DNA from: Branchiostoma floridae
Lineage: Eukaryota; Chordata; Leptocardii; Amphioxiformes; Branchiostomatidae
Direction: 5' to 3'
DNA length: 64,000 nucleotides
Assembly: GCF_000003815.2 (NCBI RefSeq)
Contig: NC_049994.1
Span: 6,733,923-6,797,922, forward strand
The notes below the pieces were generated by a model, which made no database searches, was not told where the DNA came from, and saw only the letters and a program-made list of their open reading frames with translations. The position numbers and the translations under genes were made by a program. Shown here piece after piece: positions 24,152 to 36,935 of the stretch; the first letter of the stretch is position 1; each line of letters opens with the position of its first letter.

Positions 24152-25050
24152 CCGAACCTTGCCTCATCTGACAGTGCATCAGGGTTGTAGCCAGCACCCG
24201 TCTTACTGTCCTTTGATGGCATATTGCAGCTGGGGATGGAAAAAAAATTGCACATTTTGTCCTCTGTGACATAAAGAAGTTGATATGTGAAGATATAACA
24301 AAATGTCTCCCTTGTGCAATTTTTCACCATTGAAAACAGATGCCATTGAATAGCTTAGTCTACCAGCAAACTTTACACCTCAAAATGCAGGAAATAGTAT
24401 TTCAAAAGGTCTCGATTCAGTAATCAAATCAACATGGCCTAAGCTATTGAAAGCTGCATTGATATTGTGTTATTTCTAGACAGAAAATGATGGAGCCACA
24501 GAGGACAAGAGATATGAAATTGGTGTAGCATGACACAAGTATTATTGTGACTATCATAACTTTTGTGTATATATGGCTTTTGGAGAATCATAATTATATG
24601 TACATTTTTTCCTCTGTGCAATTATACCTGTCCATATCTTTTAAGGACCAAAGTTTTTGAATGACTGGTGGGAAAGAGTTATCATATTAACAGACTTTTG
24701 GATCACTACATTGGTTTTCTCGGCCCTACTTTTTTTGTGCCATCAATCATTGTAATAGACACATGCCAACTTTCTTGACCAAGTTGCAACATATTTCTTT
24801 GATTAGATATGCAAATTATGAATGTCAAATTTATAAAATGGACATAAAATCTGTCCATGATTCGCAACAAGATTTCAGTAAATTTATCAAAAATCTTATT
24901 AAAAGTTAGTAATCGGTAGCTCTCCACTCTATATCGTTATGAAGAATGGAGTGATTGTATATATCGTACGTTACATTACGTGGACGTAGTCTGTATAGAC
25001 AGTAGTACATTTTGTGAAATGTGTGGAATAAAAAGTGATTTTTAATGATG
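24152..25050 (+). other. KLHL18: klhl18 3' UTR with poly(A) signal and a repeat insertion
   Basis: Follows the TGA at 24149-24151. An AATAAA hexamer lies at 25027-25032, so cleavage is expected near 25050. Positions ~24180-24420 are a dispersed repeat found again at ~55655-55930 ('GCAGCTGGGGA.TGGAAAAA', 'TTGATATGTGAAGATAT', 'TTTCAAAAGGTCTCGATTCA'). The mature mRNA probably carries part of a transposon-derived sequence. Confidence 0.6.
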
Positions 25051-25089
25051 CCAAGAAAACTCTGGGATCCTTTCTCATTCTATAGCTAC

Positions 25090-27535
25090 GAGGGGTGATC
25101 TGTAAGTTCTCGGCCTCATCCAGAAATAATAAGCGCAAATCAAATTATGAGGCACAACTTCGTAGTATTAAGCCTTTTATCAATATCCTCAAAATTTTAA
25201 ATCATTGCAGTCAATACATTCCAGGCAACGTCTTTTTGAAAAAAAAATCAGTTGGTAAGTAACGAGAAAAACGTGTGAACAGTGATCAAACGTGTACCCA
25301 TGCTGTAAATTCTTTGTAAAAGAAGAGATTGCGATTTAGGATAATTGTCGATTATCCTATGACAGATTTTCTTTTAATTTTTATTTATTCAACATCAAAG
25401 TACAAAACGAGACAGAGAGGTAATGTACTCTAGCAGTACGCTAATATTCACATCACCTTTAAAAAAAGGATAACTGACAAGAACAAATAAATGACAATAT
25501 CAAAACAAACAGTTCACAGCTATTTACATATAAGTCATGTTACAAGGTAATTGCAAAACGTTTGGTATGTACAATATATGACCGGGTTATCTGTAAGATA
25601 CTGCAGTTTGTAGAATGTGACAGGAAGGGTGAACCCCTTAATAGGTAATGGATACGGGCTGATTCGGATTAACTATTGAAGTCAAGAGTATTGCATAGCA
25701 GGTTCTGTAGATTGCCGAAAAAATTAATTCTGTATTGTTGATATGTATGACAGATTTCGATCAGACTGCAGTCAGAATCTGTCTTAGGACAATCGGTGAA
25801 TAAGTACAGATTACAATCGGGATCTGTCCTAGGACAAACTTTGATTCAAACTCAAATGATGCTGATATAAAGGAAACAGACTGTGATTGGGATCTGTCCT
25901 AGGAAAACTCCGATTCTAGTAGGACAATCTCCAATTCTACTAGGAGAAATTATGATTACTAGTAGATCAAAATACATTGTATATGAACAATGAGACAATA
26001 CGCGGACTAACTTTTTGCATACGTGCCCGAGCGCAAGTCTTACGACCTACCCAGCACAGAATGCCTTTCCACAATACCTGTAATGTTTTACAAAAGATGC
26101 ACCACAACATTCATATTGGTTGATGGCTTGGAAGATTATCACAGCCCCGGGTGGGATTTCACCCCCTAAAAATGGCTGTCGCCTGAGAAAAAAACGACGA
26201 ATCCAAATAGTAGCCAAGAATTTTAGTTCACAGAGTGATAGTTAGGCAGGTGAAACCAGCTACCCAGGCCCTCTGACTGATCACGTCAGATCGCTACTGC
26301 CACTGATCTTGGAGGCACACAACATGGTACAAATTACATCCCGCAACGTAAAATAGCTACGTAATTAAACTATACAGATGACCGAACGGTCAGATACTAG
26401 TAATTTGTCAATAACACAAAAGACTGACCCTGGAAGCCGGTCTTCCGTGTAACCTGATGTCATCGTAGAGTCCATTTTCTTTGATACAATCGCCCAGTTG
26501 CAATAATCGTACAATAGAAGCCGTTTAATTGGACCCCCCATTTGCCCCAGTATATTTTGAGCAATTGTCCAGATGGTGCGGCAAAGCGAAGTGATTCAGC
26601 TGGACCGCACCACTACGGGACTTTGGGATTCTAAAAGTGTACAGTTGTTCGTTGTGCCATTAACTGTCTTCTGCTGTATATGGTCGGCCACAACATCCAC
26701 GGATAGCATACCTAACACCCTGTATGTTTGTACACGATAAGGCCGGGTAGATTTGATTATATATATGACATCCTCTGGGAAACCCAAAACTGATGCGAGC
26801 GTGCAAACAAAAAAGAAGTATGACAAGAAAAGGTGTCTTAGTTATGAAATGTAAGTGGTATGGAAGGTTGCACAAATGACTCAGCACACATAGTATGATT
26901 ATTCATTTTTTTCTTCCTTTCACATCGACTTCTGTCACTTTACTGTTGTTTAAGTCTACAGCATAAAAAATGCTCAGATATTGTGTCTTTGTACGATTTA
27001 CAACATTGATTTTAAAGACCAAAATTGATGCGCGTGCGGATATCATTTATATAATCAAACAAACATGTATGTGGCCTTGAGTTTATATGCAGGTGACCAA
27101 GGGGTCATTCACCTTTAAATTAGGCAAAATCCCTGATATTACGGTCATTGACCTCTCGGTCAGTTCGGTATACATCTACTGCACCCACTAATTACCACAT
27201 TCCTAAACAACAGCTTCAGTGGCTCAGAAGGAATACAATTACGTGTATTGAATTTGTGAGCTGGTAAACAACAGAGTAGAGTAAGATCAGGTCTGTATAG
27301 AACGTATCTGTTGTTTGACAACTTAAATCGGATTTAATTCAAGAACGAATTTCAGGTCGCCGGTAACGCTCCATACAGTAGACAAATGAAAACAACATGA
27401 AATTTGTAATTAGGCAATACAAATGTAAGAGAAACAGGTATAAGATATAGATAAAAGAAATACACAGGTAGATAGAGAGGGACAGAACTGACATACTAGT
27501 TCTCGCGCTCCATGTAGGTTACATCTGCCAGTAAA
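25090..27535. other. Intergenic region, no gene seen
   Basis: AT-rich with no supported exon. Imperfect repeats of a ~70-bp unit containing 'GGGATCTGTCCTAGGA' lie at about 25740-25960. Confidence 0.6.
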
Positions 27536-27538
27536 GCT

Positions 27539-27839
27539 AAGGGCACAACCCGCCGTACGTGCAATTTGTCCGTACGTTTTTTGGGGAGGCCACGTCCGAC
27601 ACATATTTCTGAAAACGTTCAGGCTGCACAGGGCAGGCGCGTCGCTCGTACTGGTACGTACGGGGGGCGAGTCCGCAGCCCGATGGCACACAGAGTTTTG
27701 CCTGAACGTAAAGTTAATCTGTCGTATTCCCTATGAGTTTGTACGGAGGCGGTACTTATCACTTACGGATCCCTAAAGATTGCCCACGTTTTGGCACGTA
27801 GACAGCACGTATTTGCACGTACGGCGAGTTGTGCCCTTT
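27539..27839. mobile_element. MITE, AAGGGCACAAC family, copy 1 (upstream of the P450 gene)
   Basis: Left end AAGGGCACAACCCGCCGTACG and right end CGTACGGCGAGTTGTGCCCTT are inverted repeats of ~24 bp. The internal 'CACGTTTTGGCAC.TAGACAGCACGTATTTGCACGTACG' is shared with 31926-32337. No coding. Confidence 0.8.
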
Positions 27840-28472
27840 GAATAACTTAACATGGTAGCAGAATAACGTCACAAGGAGATGTTATAGAATGCTATCATCT
27901 ACCATTGATAGAAAACCTAATTATAAATATATCTTGATTTTTGATATTACTGTATCTGGAATCGATTGTACCAACAGATAGAAACCAATGATTTTACTCT
28001 GTTTCATAGTGTTGTTTGTTTTTCCAATGACAGCTGTAGTTGTCTTCGTGACCGTGGGGTCATTCACCCTGGATGACACAAGGGTTCAGCGTCCGCAATG
28101 TCAAATAGTCTTTTTGGCCTTCACAATAGGGGCATACCACACATTGAAACTGGTGAGGGATTTGTTATGTTTTAGAGTTGGCTGGTTATTTTATCATAAA
28201 GCGTGCTACATTTGTATACGTATGCATGTACGACACTAGAATAGCAACAGATACTTATTTTCCTAGAAAAAATTTGACTTTGCATTGAGATTTGAATAAT
28301 ATATTTGGGAATTATCAGATATCACCCCTATCAAGGCGCTTTGGTACGTCCCAATGGAATATATTGGGGTGTCCCAGCCAGTAGAGGGCAGAGGCGAACA
28401 GTTCTTTTGTGAACGTTTCTGCAGCGTTTTCTTTAACAATTTCTGTAACGATACGCAGTTAAGAGTACAAAG

Positions 28473-31400
28473 ATGAGTATTTTGCTGGAAATCGTGACGA
28501 CTGCTCGTCATTATGCCAGCATACCGACGTTTCTGGCGGCTACATGTGTGTGTCTGCTGACATATCTGTATCTCCAGCGGCCCAGAAACCTCCCGCCCGG
28601 ACCCAAGGGTTGGCCGCTTCTCGGGAACATCCCCTTGTTAGCCAAGGTGAGCTTAGGTACTTCTTGAATTGGCAAAAAAATGGGATAGCGGGGGTGTTAT
28701 TCCTTTATCATACTAAAGAGAGATTTAAGAAGTACCTATTGTCCAAAAAAATGGGATAGCGGGGGTGTTATCCCTTTAATATACTAAAAAGAGTCAAGAA
28801 CTACCTATTGGCAAAAAAAAAAAATGGGATAGCGGGGGTGTTATCCCATTATTATACTAAAGATGTTCAATGAACACTGGTATAAAATGGATTTAAGGTT
28901 TGCACCCTATGTTAGCACAACGCTTTGTAGTTAGCACATGTTTCCAAAATATTTTTTCAGGGCTAAAAATGGGATAAATAAACTGTACTGCTTATTGTTA
29001 TCTACCCGGCGTGGAAACACGTGGACTGTGCAGGCCTGGGAACCACCGCACAGCCGACTGTGCAGAAAAATACGCAGGATTTTTACCGTGCGCACACTCC
29101 GGACCCGGAAAACCATTCAAACTGCCTGCCCGCGCCAGGTTTAACGGACGTGTACCTGCCCTAGCCTCCTTCACCGGCCTCTCTTTGGGGCCTTGTTGTT
29201 GGGGGTTTCGTGATTTTTAACCGGGAACACGCCGGGAAAGGAAAATATACCGGGAAGCTTGTACTGGGGGCCAATACAAGCTTAGCCAGTACATGTACAC
29301 GCTTCCCGGTATATTTTCCTTTCCCAGGGCGTGTCCCCGGTTAAAAATCGCGAAGCGGCACCAACGCACCCTCTACCCCCAATAACTTACTCCAAAGCCT
29401 CCAGAGAGACCGGTGAAGGAGGCTATACCTGCCTGGGAAGTACCGGAAATCTGGGTTTTCGTGCGCTGAAGATTGTGGTCGAGTTGAATACATTCGTGGG
29501 ATTTCTTCATGTACATGTATTCGATCTTGGGCTGCATATTAGTGATCATTGGTTGAACAGTTAAAGAGTCCATCTGAGATGAGTTTACAGATATTTATAC
29601 AAGATGAATTGAACTTTTTATATATTTGAATATTTTTTTCCACATTTTATTCCTCTCAGTCCGCCTTTCTTCCCGCTACTTTCACGGAGCTGTCCAAACA
29701 GTATGGTGACGTCATGACCATATGGACGGGCCAGGGTCCTGCCATCGTCCTCTCTGGGTACGAGACTATCCGGAACGCCCTGGTCAAGAGAGCTGAAGAT
29801 TTCTCCAGTCGCAAACTACCGCCAACAATGGCAGATATACGTGGAGATGAAACGACAAAAAATGCAGCTAAAGGTAACGAAACGTCTCTTATGGTAAATT
29901 CGTTATGCATACCTTATCCATTTCTTCTGATCAGCATGGCCGATGTTTTGGTCGAAATTCTGTGAGTGCATGAACGTTACAATCTTCACCATATTGACAC
30001 CTCTTCATTGCTGAAAATATTTTCCGCATGACACATCACGGTCTGCCGTAGTTGGTCAGTTGTCCCAAGAAAATCGCGAACTCGTTGAAACGCCCCCCCC
30101 CCCCCAAATAATAAAGCCAGCCCCGTTCCGCAGACTGCAACGGAGTCTAGTGCCTCAGCAGTTTTGTCTTTCTTGTCAGTTTTGACACAATATCAAGTTA
30201 ACACTAATGCACAAAAACATGTCCAACAAAAGCACTCTATATTTCCAGGTGTCCTGCATGCTGCCTATGGACCGCACTGGAAACACCAGCGCAAATTCGC
30301 CCTGATGACTCTCCGGGACTTCGGCTTCGGCAAGCGGAGTTTGGAGGGAAAAGTCAACGAAGAAGGCAACGCGCTTGTCCAGGAAATTCTATCGCATAAC
30401 GGACAACCATTCGATCTAAAAATCATGATGCAAAACGCTGTCAGTAACATTATTTGTTCGATTGTCTTTGGGGGCAGATTTGAATACGGCGACCCTGAAT
30501 TCCGACGACTGATTCACCTGTTGAACGCGGTAGTTGAAACAAAGCCTTCTTTCATGGACAGGCTTGGAAACATACTCCCCGTGTTTCGGTACCTCCGTTT
30601 TAGAGGAAACTCTATACAAGAAAAAGGGACAAAAATGTTAGTGACTCTCCAAGAGTTCTGCCGTGAACAGATAGAGAAGCACAGGCAGACCTTTGACCCA
30701 AACGACATCCGGGACTTTATAGACGCCTTTCTCCTAGAGCAGCAGCGGGCTCCGGAGGAAAAAGCTCGGGAGAACTTCACCGACAAGGAGCTGCAAGAGG
30801 TGCGTTAAGATGGAGGATTGATGGATGAATGGGTAGACGAATCAATAGACAAGGAAGGATTTGATGAGTGAATGAGTGAATTGACGAATAAAAGATTTGC
30901 AGATGAAACTGACTAATATGTTTTCCCCCAGGTGCTGATAGACTTGTTCTTGGCCGGTACTGAGACCACCGCCACCACCACTCGCTGGGCCCTGCTGTAC
31001 ATGATGCTCAACCCAGACATCCAGGAAAAGGCAAGTTCCCGGCAACTTTTAGTAAGATAATAGACAACGCCTTTTTCAGCTTTAATGCGGTAGTTTGAAT
31101 GTAAGGACAGTAGCAGGCTGTCACAAGGAAACCTTTTTTTTTTTGGTAATCCTAAGAAAGGAAATGTTGATCCTCCTTAGTTATGCAGAGTAAAAGTACG
31201 GACAATAACGTGTTTAAACCTTCCTCACCGACTAGTTTCACCCATCAACATGGCGGAAGCAAGATTACGTAATAATCACGTGACGTCAAACACCCAATAA
31301 CGGCAAGCATGTGTCCACACAGGTTCATCAGGAGATAGACTCGGTGCTAGGGCAGAGCGCGCCGTCCTACGCACAACGGAACCAGCTGCCCTACACAGCA

Positions 31401-33170
31401 GCGACCCTAGCGGAAGTCCAGCGAATTAAAGCCATCGTGCCGCTCAGTGTTCCACACGCAGCGTCCAGGGACACCACCCTGAATGGCTACAACATCCCCC
31501 AGGAAGCTACGATTTTTGTAAGAAAAATTTTGGTTTTGATTTTTTCCTCTATATATATCCATAGACTGATCCGTACACCGGCACAATCTGTATTCGTCTT
31601 TTATCTATCCATATCTATCTCCATCTGTATTTTGTCTCTCAACCATTCATTCAATCAATCACTTATTTTTTCAACCATGTAGTCATCGTTTAACCATTCT
31701 TCCATGCATGTGTTCCAGATCAACCTGTGGTCCGTGCACATGGACCCTCAGCTGTTCCCGGATCCGAACACCTTCCAACCCGAACGTTTCCTGGATCAGG
31801 ACGGAAACTTCGTCAAACACGAGGCGGTCATCCCGTTTGGTATCGGTGAGTCAATGTAGGAGCTTGTAGCTATCCACCAATACACTGAGCAAATACAATA
31901 TACATTCATGATGATGGGTATAGCTAAGGGCACAACCCGCCGTACGTTTTTTTGTGAGGCGACGTCCACCACGTATTTCTAAAAGCGTTCGAGGGGTGGG
32001 GGGTGGTTGGAGGAAGGGGGGGGGGGGGGGGGGNNNNNNNNNNNNNNNNNNNNNNNNNNNNNNNNNNNNNNNNNNNNNNNNNNNNNNNNNNNNNNNNNNN
32101 NNNNNNNNNNNNNNNNNNNNNNNNNNNNNNNNNNNNNNNNNNNNNNNNNNNNNCGGGGGGGGGGGGATGTACTTGTACGAGTTCGCAGCCCGACGGCCTA
32201 CAACGTTTTGACTCAAAAATCCATCGGACTACCTACGAGTTCGTACGGAGGCAGTACTTACCACTTATCCGAAAAGAATGCTCACGTTTTGGCACTTAGA
32301 CAGCACGTATTTGCACGTACGTGCGGCGAGTGGCGCCATTACCTTATATTGTAGTAACAACGCATGCATTGCTTTCCGCCTAGGCCTGTTTGTAGAAAAG
32401 ACACAAACAGAAAGAAACATATTGAGAAGCAGGTATATAGCCTCTTTAGATATTGGCTTGCCTATTTTCGGCTCATTATTTTCCGTTTTCTAATAGGTAT
32501 TAAAACCTTGAAAAGTTTAACCCTAAATCCAACATAATTTGATGCAAGGATGCAACCCTTCTGATATACACCTTTCTCACGCGGCTGCCATAAATTATAA
32601 TAGTGATAAAAATCATTTCTGAATCAGCACCCATTTAATGACAAACATAATAACTCGTGTTATGTACCGAAAGTTGTAGCAACCTAGAGTAGCGTAAACT
32701 GAGTCCTTTAAGAGATGCAAAATAAAAACATAATAATGCACATATATGACCAACATGAAGAAGTTTCATCGGTCGGTTTTCTATTTGCCATGCTATCATT
32801 GGTTGAAGTGCTTATTATGATGGACAGTCTTTTGTTTGCCACATTGGCCTCGGTTTCGATCTATCATGGCCGTCCCGTGAGGTAGGTATATAGGTCCGGT
32901 CGACGGGTCGGGGACACTGTCCAGATGGGATGGAGGCATTGCAATGCATATTTATCATATGCTTGTTAACATTTTTTATCTCCAGGCCACCGGGTATGTC
33001 TTGGTGAACAGCTAGCCAAGATGGAGCTCTTCATGCTGTTCGTCTCCCTGATGCAGCGTTTCACGTTCCACCTGCCAGAGGGCGCACCTGAGCCGTCCAT
33101 GGTGGGAACGTATGGCAGGACTATCAATGTGCCTGTTCCGTTTGAATTGTGTGCAGTTGCACGTGGTTAA
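28473..33170 (+). CDS. CYP2U1-like cytochrome P450, complete, 7 coding exons
   Basis: Exons: 28473-28646, 29660-29873, 30249-30799, 30932-31030, 31323-31517, 31719-31845, 32986-33170; 514 residues in frame. An N-terminal membrane anchor (~17-35) is followed by the PPGP hinge (41-44). Then come the C-helix W-x3-R (W140, R144), the I-helix oxygen-activation motif AGTETT (321-326), ExxR (E377-R380), PERF (432-435) and the heme loop PFGIGHRVCLG with ligand Cys458. 'GEQLAKMELF..FVSLMQ' after the cysteine closely resembles CYP2U1. It should be an ER-membrane mono-oxygenase. Vertebrate CYP2U1 hydroxylates fatty acids, but the substrate here is not predictable because CYP2-clan genes have multiplied in amphioxus. 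The intron after exon 4 uses a GC donor (AAAAG|GCAAGT). Confidence 0.93.
28661..28865 (+). repeat. Short tandem array in P450 intron 1
   Basis: Three ~75-bp units with the shared core AATGGGATAGCGGGGGTGTT, followed by ATTATACTAAA-type ends, beginning about 20 bp after the exon 1 donor. Confidence 0.85.
29150..29440. mobile_element. Foldback element in P450 intron 1
   Basis: Two ~115-bp arms are inverted. CCTCCTTCACCGGCCTCTCT at the left pairs with AGAGAGACCGGTGAAGGAGG at the right. GGAAAGGAAAATATACCGGG pairs with CCCGGTATATTTTCCTTTCC. A ~40-bp loop around 29270-29300 separates them. The whole could fold into a long hairpin in the pre-mRNA. Confidence 0.85.
31926..32337. mobile_element. MITE, AAGGGCACAAC family, copy 2 (P450 intron 6, contains a gap)
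   Basis: Begins AAGGGCACAACCCGCCGTACG and ends GTGCGGCGAGTGGCGCC, matching the copy at 27539-27839. A G-homopolymer and 120 N (32034-32153) interrupt it, probably a sequencing failure in the G run. Confidence 0.75.
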
Positions 33171-33655
33171 CTTGAACAGAAATTTTGATGAAATACAAGC
33201 AGGATTATAATATATAATAAGCTCTTTTTGGGTTCAAAGTTTGATTAGGAAACCTTGTGAATGTGCAGTCTGTTTTCAAGATCATAACTTGGTTAAGTGA
33301 TGGGATCAAAGAAACAGAAACACAAATTTGATATTTCACCATCTGTAATGCTACACTGTATAAACGTATATTGCTTCTTATGTAATACCGATACTAATGA
33401 TTAGCTTACTCCATTTTCATATTATATCAAAGGATTATGTTAGCCCTTATTGTTATGTTAACTAATATACTAAGATTTACTCTATACCTCCATTTTGTAC
33501 TTGTGTACTTGTAATGTGCAATGCCATTCATTGTACCGTGTACAATTGTCCTGCAATTAAGTTGTAACGAGTTTATATGCACCGATACCCAGTAAAAATG
33601 TATTGGTAGATATCTGTAATGGTGTGATAAATAAAAAGTTATAAAAGTATCTATG
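33171..33655 (+). other. 3' UTR of the P450 gene
   Basis: AT-rich sequence after the TAA at 33168-33170. The AATAAA at 33629-33634 is the likely poly(A) signal. No repeat recognised. Confidence 0.6.
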
Positions 33656-33659
33656 TATT

Positions 33660-35815
33660 TGAATCCAAATGTGTTATTTATTAGTCCTTATAACGTTACA
33701 GAAGTCAGAATACATACATGAATTCTGGGTAATATGCCAAAGGGTATATATAGGCCCCGAAATTGTAAAGAATTCATGTGTGGACCTTTGTTTTGGTTTG
33801 CATAACATTGTCAAGATGGGTTTTATTTTCACTTTTGGGGCCTTGCTCTTTGACATATTTCCTAGAAGTCCTGTCACCGCACATACTTTTTGACCTCTGT
33901 GAAATGGCTTTTTATTTGGGCAGAGGTATGCAGTCTTGGAACTATACGTGTTGGCAGTAGCCACTAAAAAGATTTGGATAATCAGGATATTCACCTTTGA
34001 CCTAGATCCATTTTAACTCTGACCTCTGATACGACGGCGAGGGAAACTGCAAAACAAAGGCCCGTTTCACGCGCGAGGAGAATAAAGAGCATCTTAGAAA
34101 GCAGGTAAGACTAAATAATAAGCATCCAATTTTTTTGATATGAGGTTTTAATGTTTGAGGTATCTCTTTGGAAGAGAAAAACACAGCCAGACGACCAGCA
34201 ATAGGTAAAATTGATTTCAGAGTATTACTATTAGTGGGAAATGAGGGGGGAGGGGGGCGAAGCAAAACATGATTTCATCACCGCCAACTATATGTGCTTC
34301 ATGCATCTAGTAAAGTGGCGTCTTTGAAAACCTGTAAAGGTAACGTTAACGTTATTAGAATAGTAGATTGATTGTAAGAATTAAAGATACTAAGAAAAAT
34401 CACAAATGTGAAAAGAGAAATACAGGCTTTTCATTGACGTCATAATGATATTACATTGTAATTTGAATCCCTCGGCGACCACGTCGGCAGGTAATAGGAT
34501 CAAGCAGTACAGTAATCCAACATGGCTCAGATGACGTCAACCGAAAAGCTTGCATAGGCTAACTAATCAAGTTGGTTGTAGCCCTAGATTAAGGACGCTA
34601 CAAAAAATGTATATTACACATAGCATCCTCAGGGGCTACTCTTGGGGTAATTTTTGCCGGTCTGGCCGGAGTCTTGAACTCCCTACTAGTACCTTCCTTC
34701 CGCACTTACCTGCCTTCCCAGACGAAAAACAAACAAACTCCAGAAGCCCCGAGGTAATCCACAGGAGGGCCTGAAACAACAATTTCTATTACAAAAACCA
34801 CCAGGTCGCCATTTTGTTAAAGTTATTGTTGTTTTCTGTTGCGCCTGACCCCGACGTGACCCTCAGCTGCTCATTTGTCCACTGCGGTTTCTTCAGCTTG
34901 AGTTCATAGTTTCAATGATACTGGCCCAGAATAAAAATTGGATCTGCTCTACGTGTAGCCCTAGGACGCTAATGTAATATTCAAAGAAGAAGTCAAACCC
35001 GACAATAGTATTCATAGTATCATGTAGTTGATTAGACACTAGTTTTATGTACTTACCTCTCTTAGTTCTTGAGATTGTGTATGCAATTAGCCCTCGGGCA
35101 TGATTTTGCAAATAAAACATTTATTAATCTAGGGCTAAGTTGGTAGGTGTGTGTGTGTGTGGTGTGTGAAGGAGTGGAGCTGTTTGAAAAACAAAATGAT
35201 GAAGTTAACATCAATCTTCTAATTGGGTTAACCCCAAATAACCCCACAAGGGGCAACGTAGGGGGAGTTGAGGTCCCGGGTTAGGGTGGGCAGGCCACCT
35301 GCCTGGCACAGAAGCACTCAACGATGGGAGCACTTACTAGTACAACCGTGCCAGGCAGTGCGTTCCACTCAGGAAAATCCACTCAATCGAAGTTATGATA
35401 GAAGTAAGTAGAAATAGTTTTTAATAGGTATCATGTTCTCTGTGTTTTATTCTTTATCTTCATTTAGGTGCCCTCAAATAACTGAATCAGGGGTATAGGT
35501 ACTAGGTAGTAGGTACAGATAGTAGGAGGGGCAGCTCAGGACTTTGTAGAGCAGGCCTTATTAGTTGTTTACATTGTTTGGAGATTTCCTTTTTTGAGCA
35601 GAATTCATTCTGTAAATATACAAAGATATCAGAACAATAAATTTAATAGCACTCGCCCACAATGTTGATGATGAGCTAACAAAGTTGTGAATTTGAGAAA
35701 GTTAACACTTCCTTCCATCAAAAAACATTTGTTTAGGAAGACCCCAATGTAGTACAAACTATGAATTTTCAGTATCTGGATTGATGGCTAAATAAGAATT
35801 ATTTCTTAATTTTCT
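33660..35815. other. Intergenic region with repeat fragments
   Basis: No exon is supported. Positions 34960-35120 carry the tail of the family seen at 17455 and 21385 ('AAGAAGTCAAACCC...GCAATTAGCCCTCGGGCATG'), followed by a short (GT)n run at 35148-35170. A pyrimidine tract and AG (35811-35820) stand just before the zinc-finger ORF, so an upstream exon of that gene may lie in this interval. Confidence 0.5.
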
Positions 35816-35828
35816 CATTAGGCTGGGC

Positions 35829-36904
35829 ATGACAATGGCAGGACAAGGGTCTCCCACCGGAGTAGAGCAGAACTGCAATGGTGGGTCTCCCACCAGGGTT
35901 CTCCAGGTTGACAGCAAAAAAAGCAATGCTGAAGACCAGGCAGCACAAGATGTCAGCTTGAAAAACGCTGGTGAGGAACCATATATGTGTGCGATTTGTG
36001 GATTCAGGACAACAGAACAGTCTGACCTATTCCGACATATAAGATCCCATACAAGTGAGGAACCCTACCAGTGTGACCAGAGTGACTCTTCAGAAGCACA
36101 GAAGCCCAACCTTGACTACCATATATCAGCAAAACCTGGAGATGAGCATAAAGCAAACCATAGTGGTGAGAAACAACCCTACAGAGCAGATCAAAAGTCT
36201 CACCTATCTGAGCATATGAGAATACATACAGGAGGAAAACCCTTCAAGTGTGACCAGTGTGACTATTCTGCAACACGGAAGTCCCGCCTTGACCACCATG
36301 TGTCAACAAAACACAGAAATGAGGATGAAACAAACCCTTGTGCTAAGAAACCTTACATGATGTGTGGGGAGTGTAGGTACAAAACAACTCTTATGTCTGA
36401 CCTGTATCAGCATATGAAAACCCATAAAGGTGATCTTAAGAGACCCTACATGTGTGGGGAGTGTGGATGCAGGTTTGCACACAGGGGTGGCTTATCTGTA
36501 CATATGAGAAAACATACAGGAGAAAAACCCTACAAGTGTGACCTGTGCGACTATTCTACAGTTGTAAAATCCTGCTTTGAGGACCATAAAGCAAACCATA
36601 CCGGTGAGAAACCNNNNNNNNNNNNNNNNNNNNNNNNNNNNNNNNNNNNNNNNNNNNNNNNNNNNNNNNNNNNNNNNNNNNNNNNNNNNNNNNNNNNNNN
36701 NNNNNNNNNNNNNATCATATGAAAATCCATACAGGTAGAAAACCCTTCAAGTGTGACCAGTGTGACTATTCAACTGCTTGGAGCACTGCCTTTAAGCACC
36801 ATAAAGCAAAACACAGTGGTGAGAAACCCTACATGTGTGAAGTGTGTGGGTACCGATCAACTAGGAAGTGGGACTTGACTCGACATATGACAAAACATAC
36901 TTAA
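35829..36904 (+). CDS. C2H2 zinc-finger protein (exon interrupted by an assembly gap)
   Basis: One large open exon with TGEKPY-type linkers. Well-formed C2H2 fingers start at 'YMCAICGFR', 'FKCDQCDYSATRK', 'YMMCGECRYK', 'YMCGECGCRF' and 'YKCDLCDYSTVVK', and after the gap at 'FKCDQCDYSTAWS' and 'YMCEVCGYRS'. Two more are degraded: one ('YQCDQSDSSE') has Ser for its second cysteine, and the next ('PYRADQKSHLSEHMRIH') has lost the cysteine half. The gap (36614-36713) removes one or more fingers, and its size is nominal, so the frames on the two sides cannot be joined. ATG at 35829 follows an acceptor-like TTTCTCATTAG, so this may be the last of several exons. It is probably a nuclear DNA-binding protein. 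Orthology cannot be decided because such genes are numerous. Confidence 0.8.
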
Positions 36905-36935
36905 CCACCATATGGCAGCAAAAGATAGTGGTTGG

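Noticed and set aside
33674-33994. 106-codon minus-strand ORF
   Set aside because: No recognisable domain, no splice or promoter support, and AT-rich intergenic composition; probably chance.
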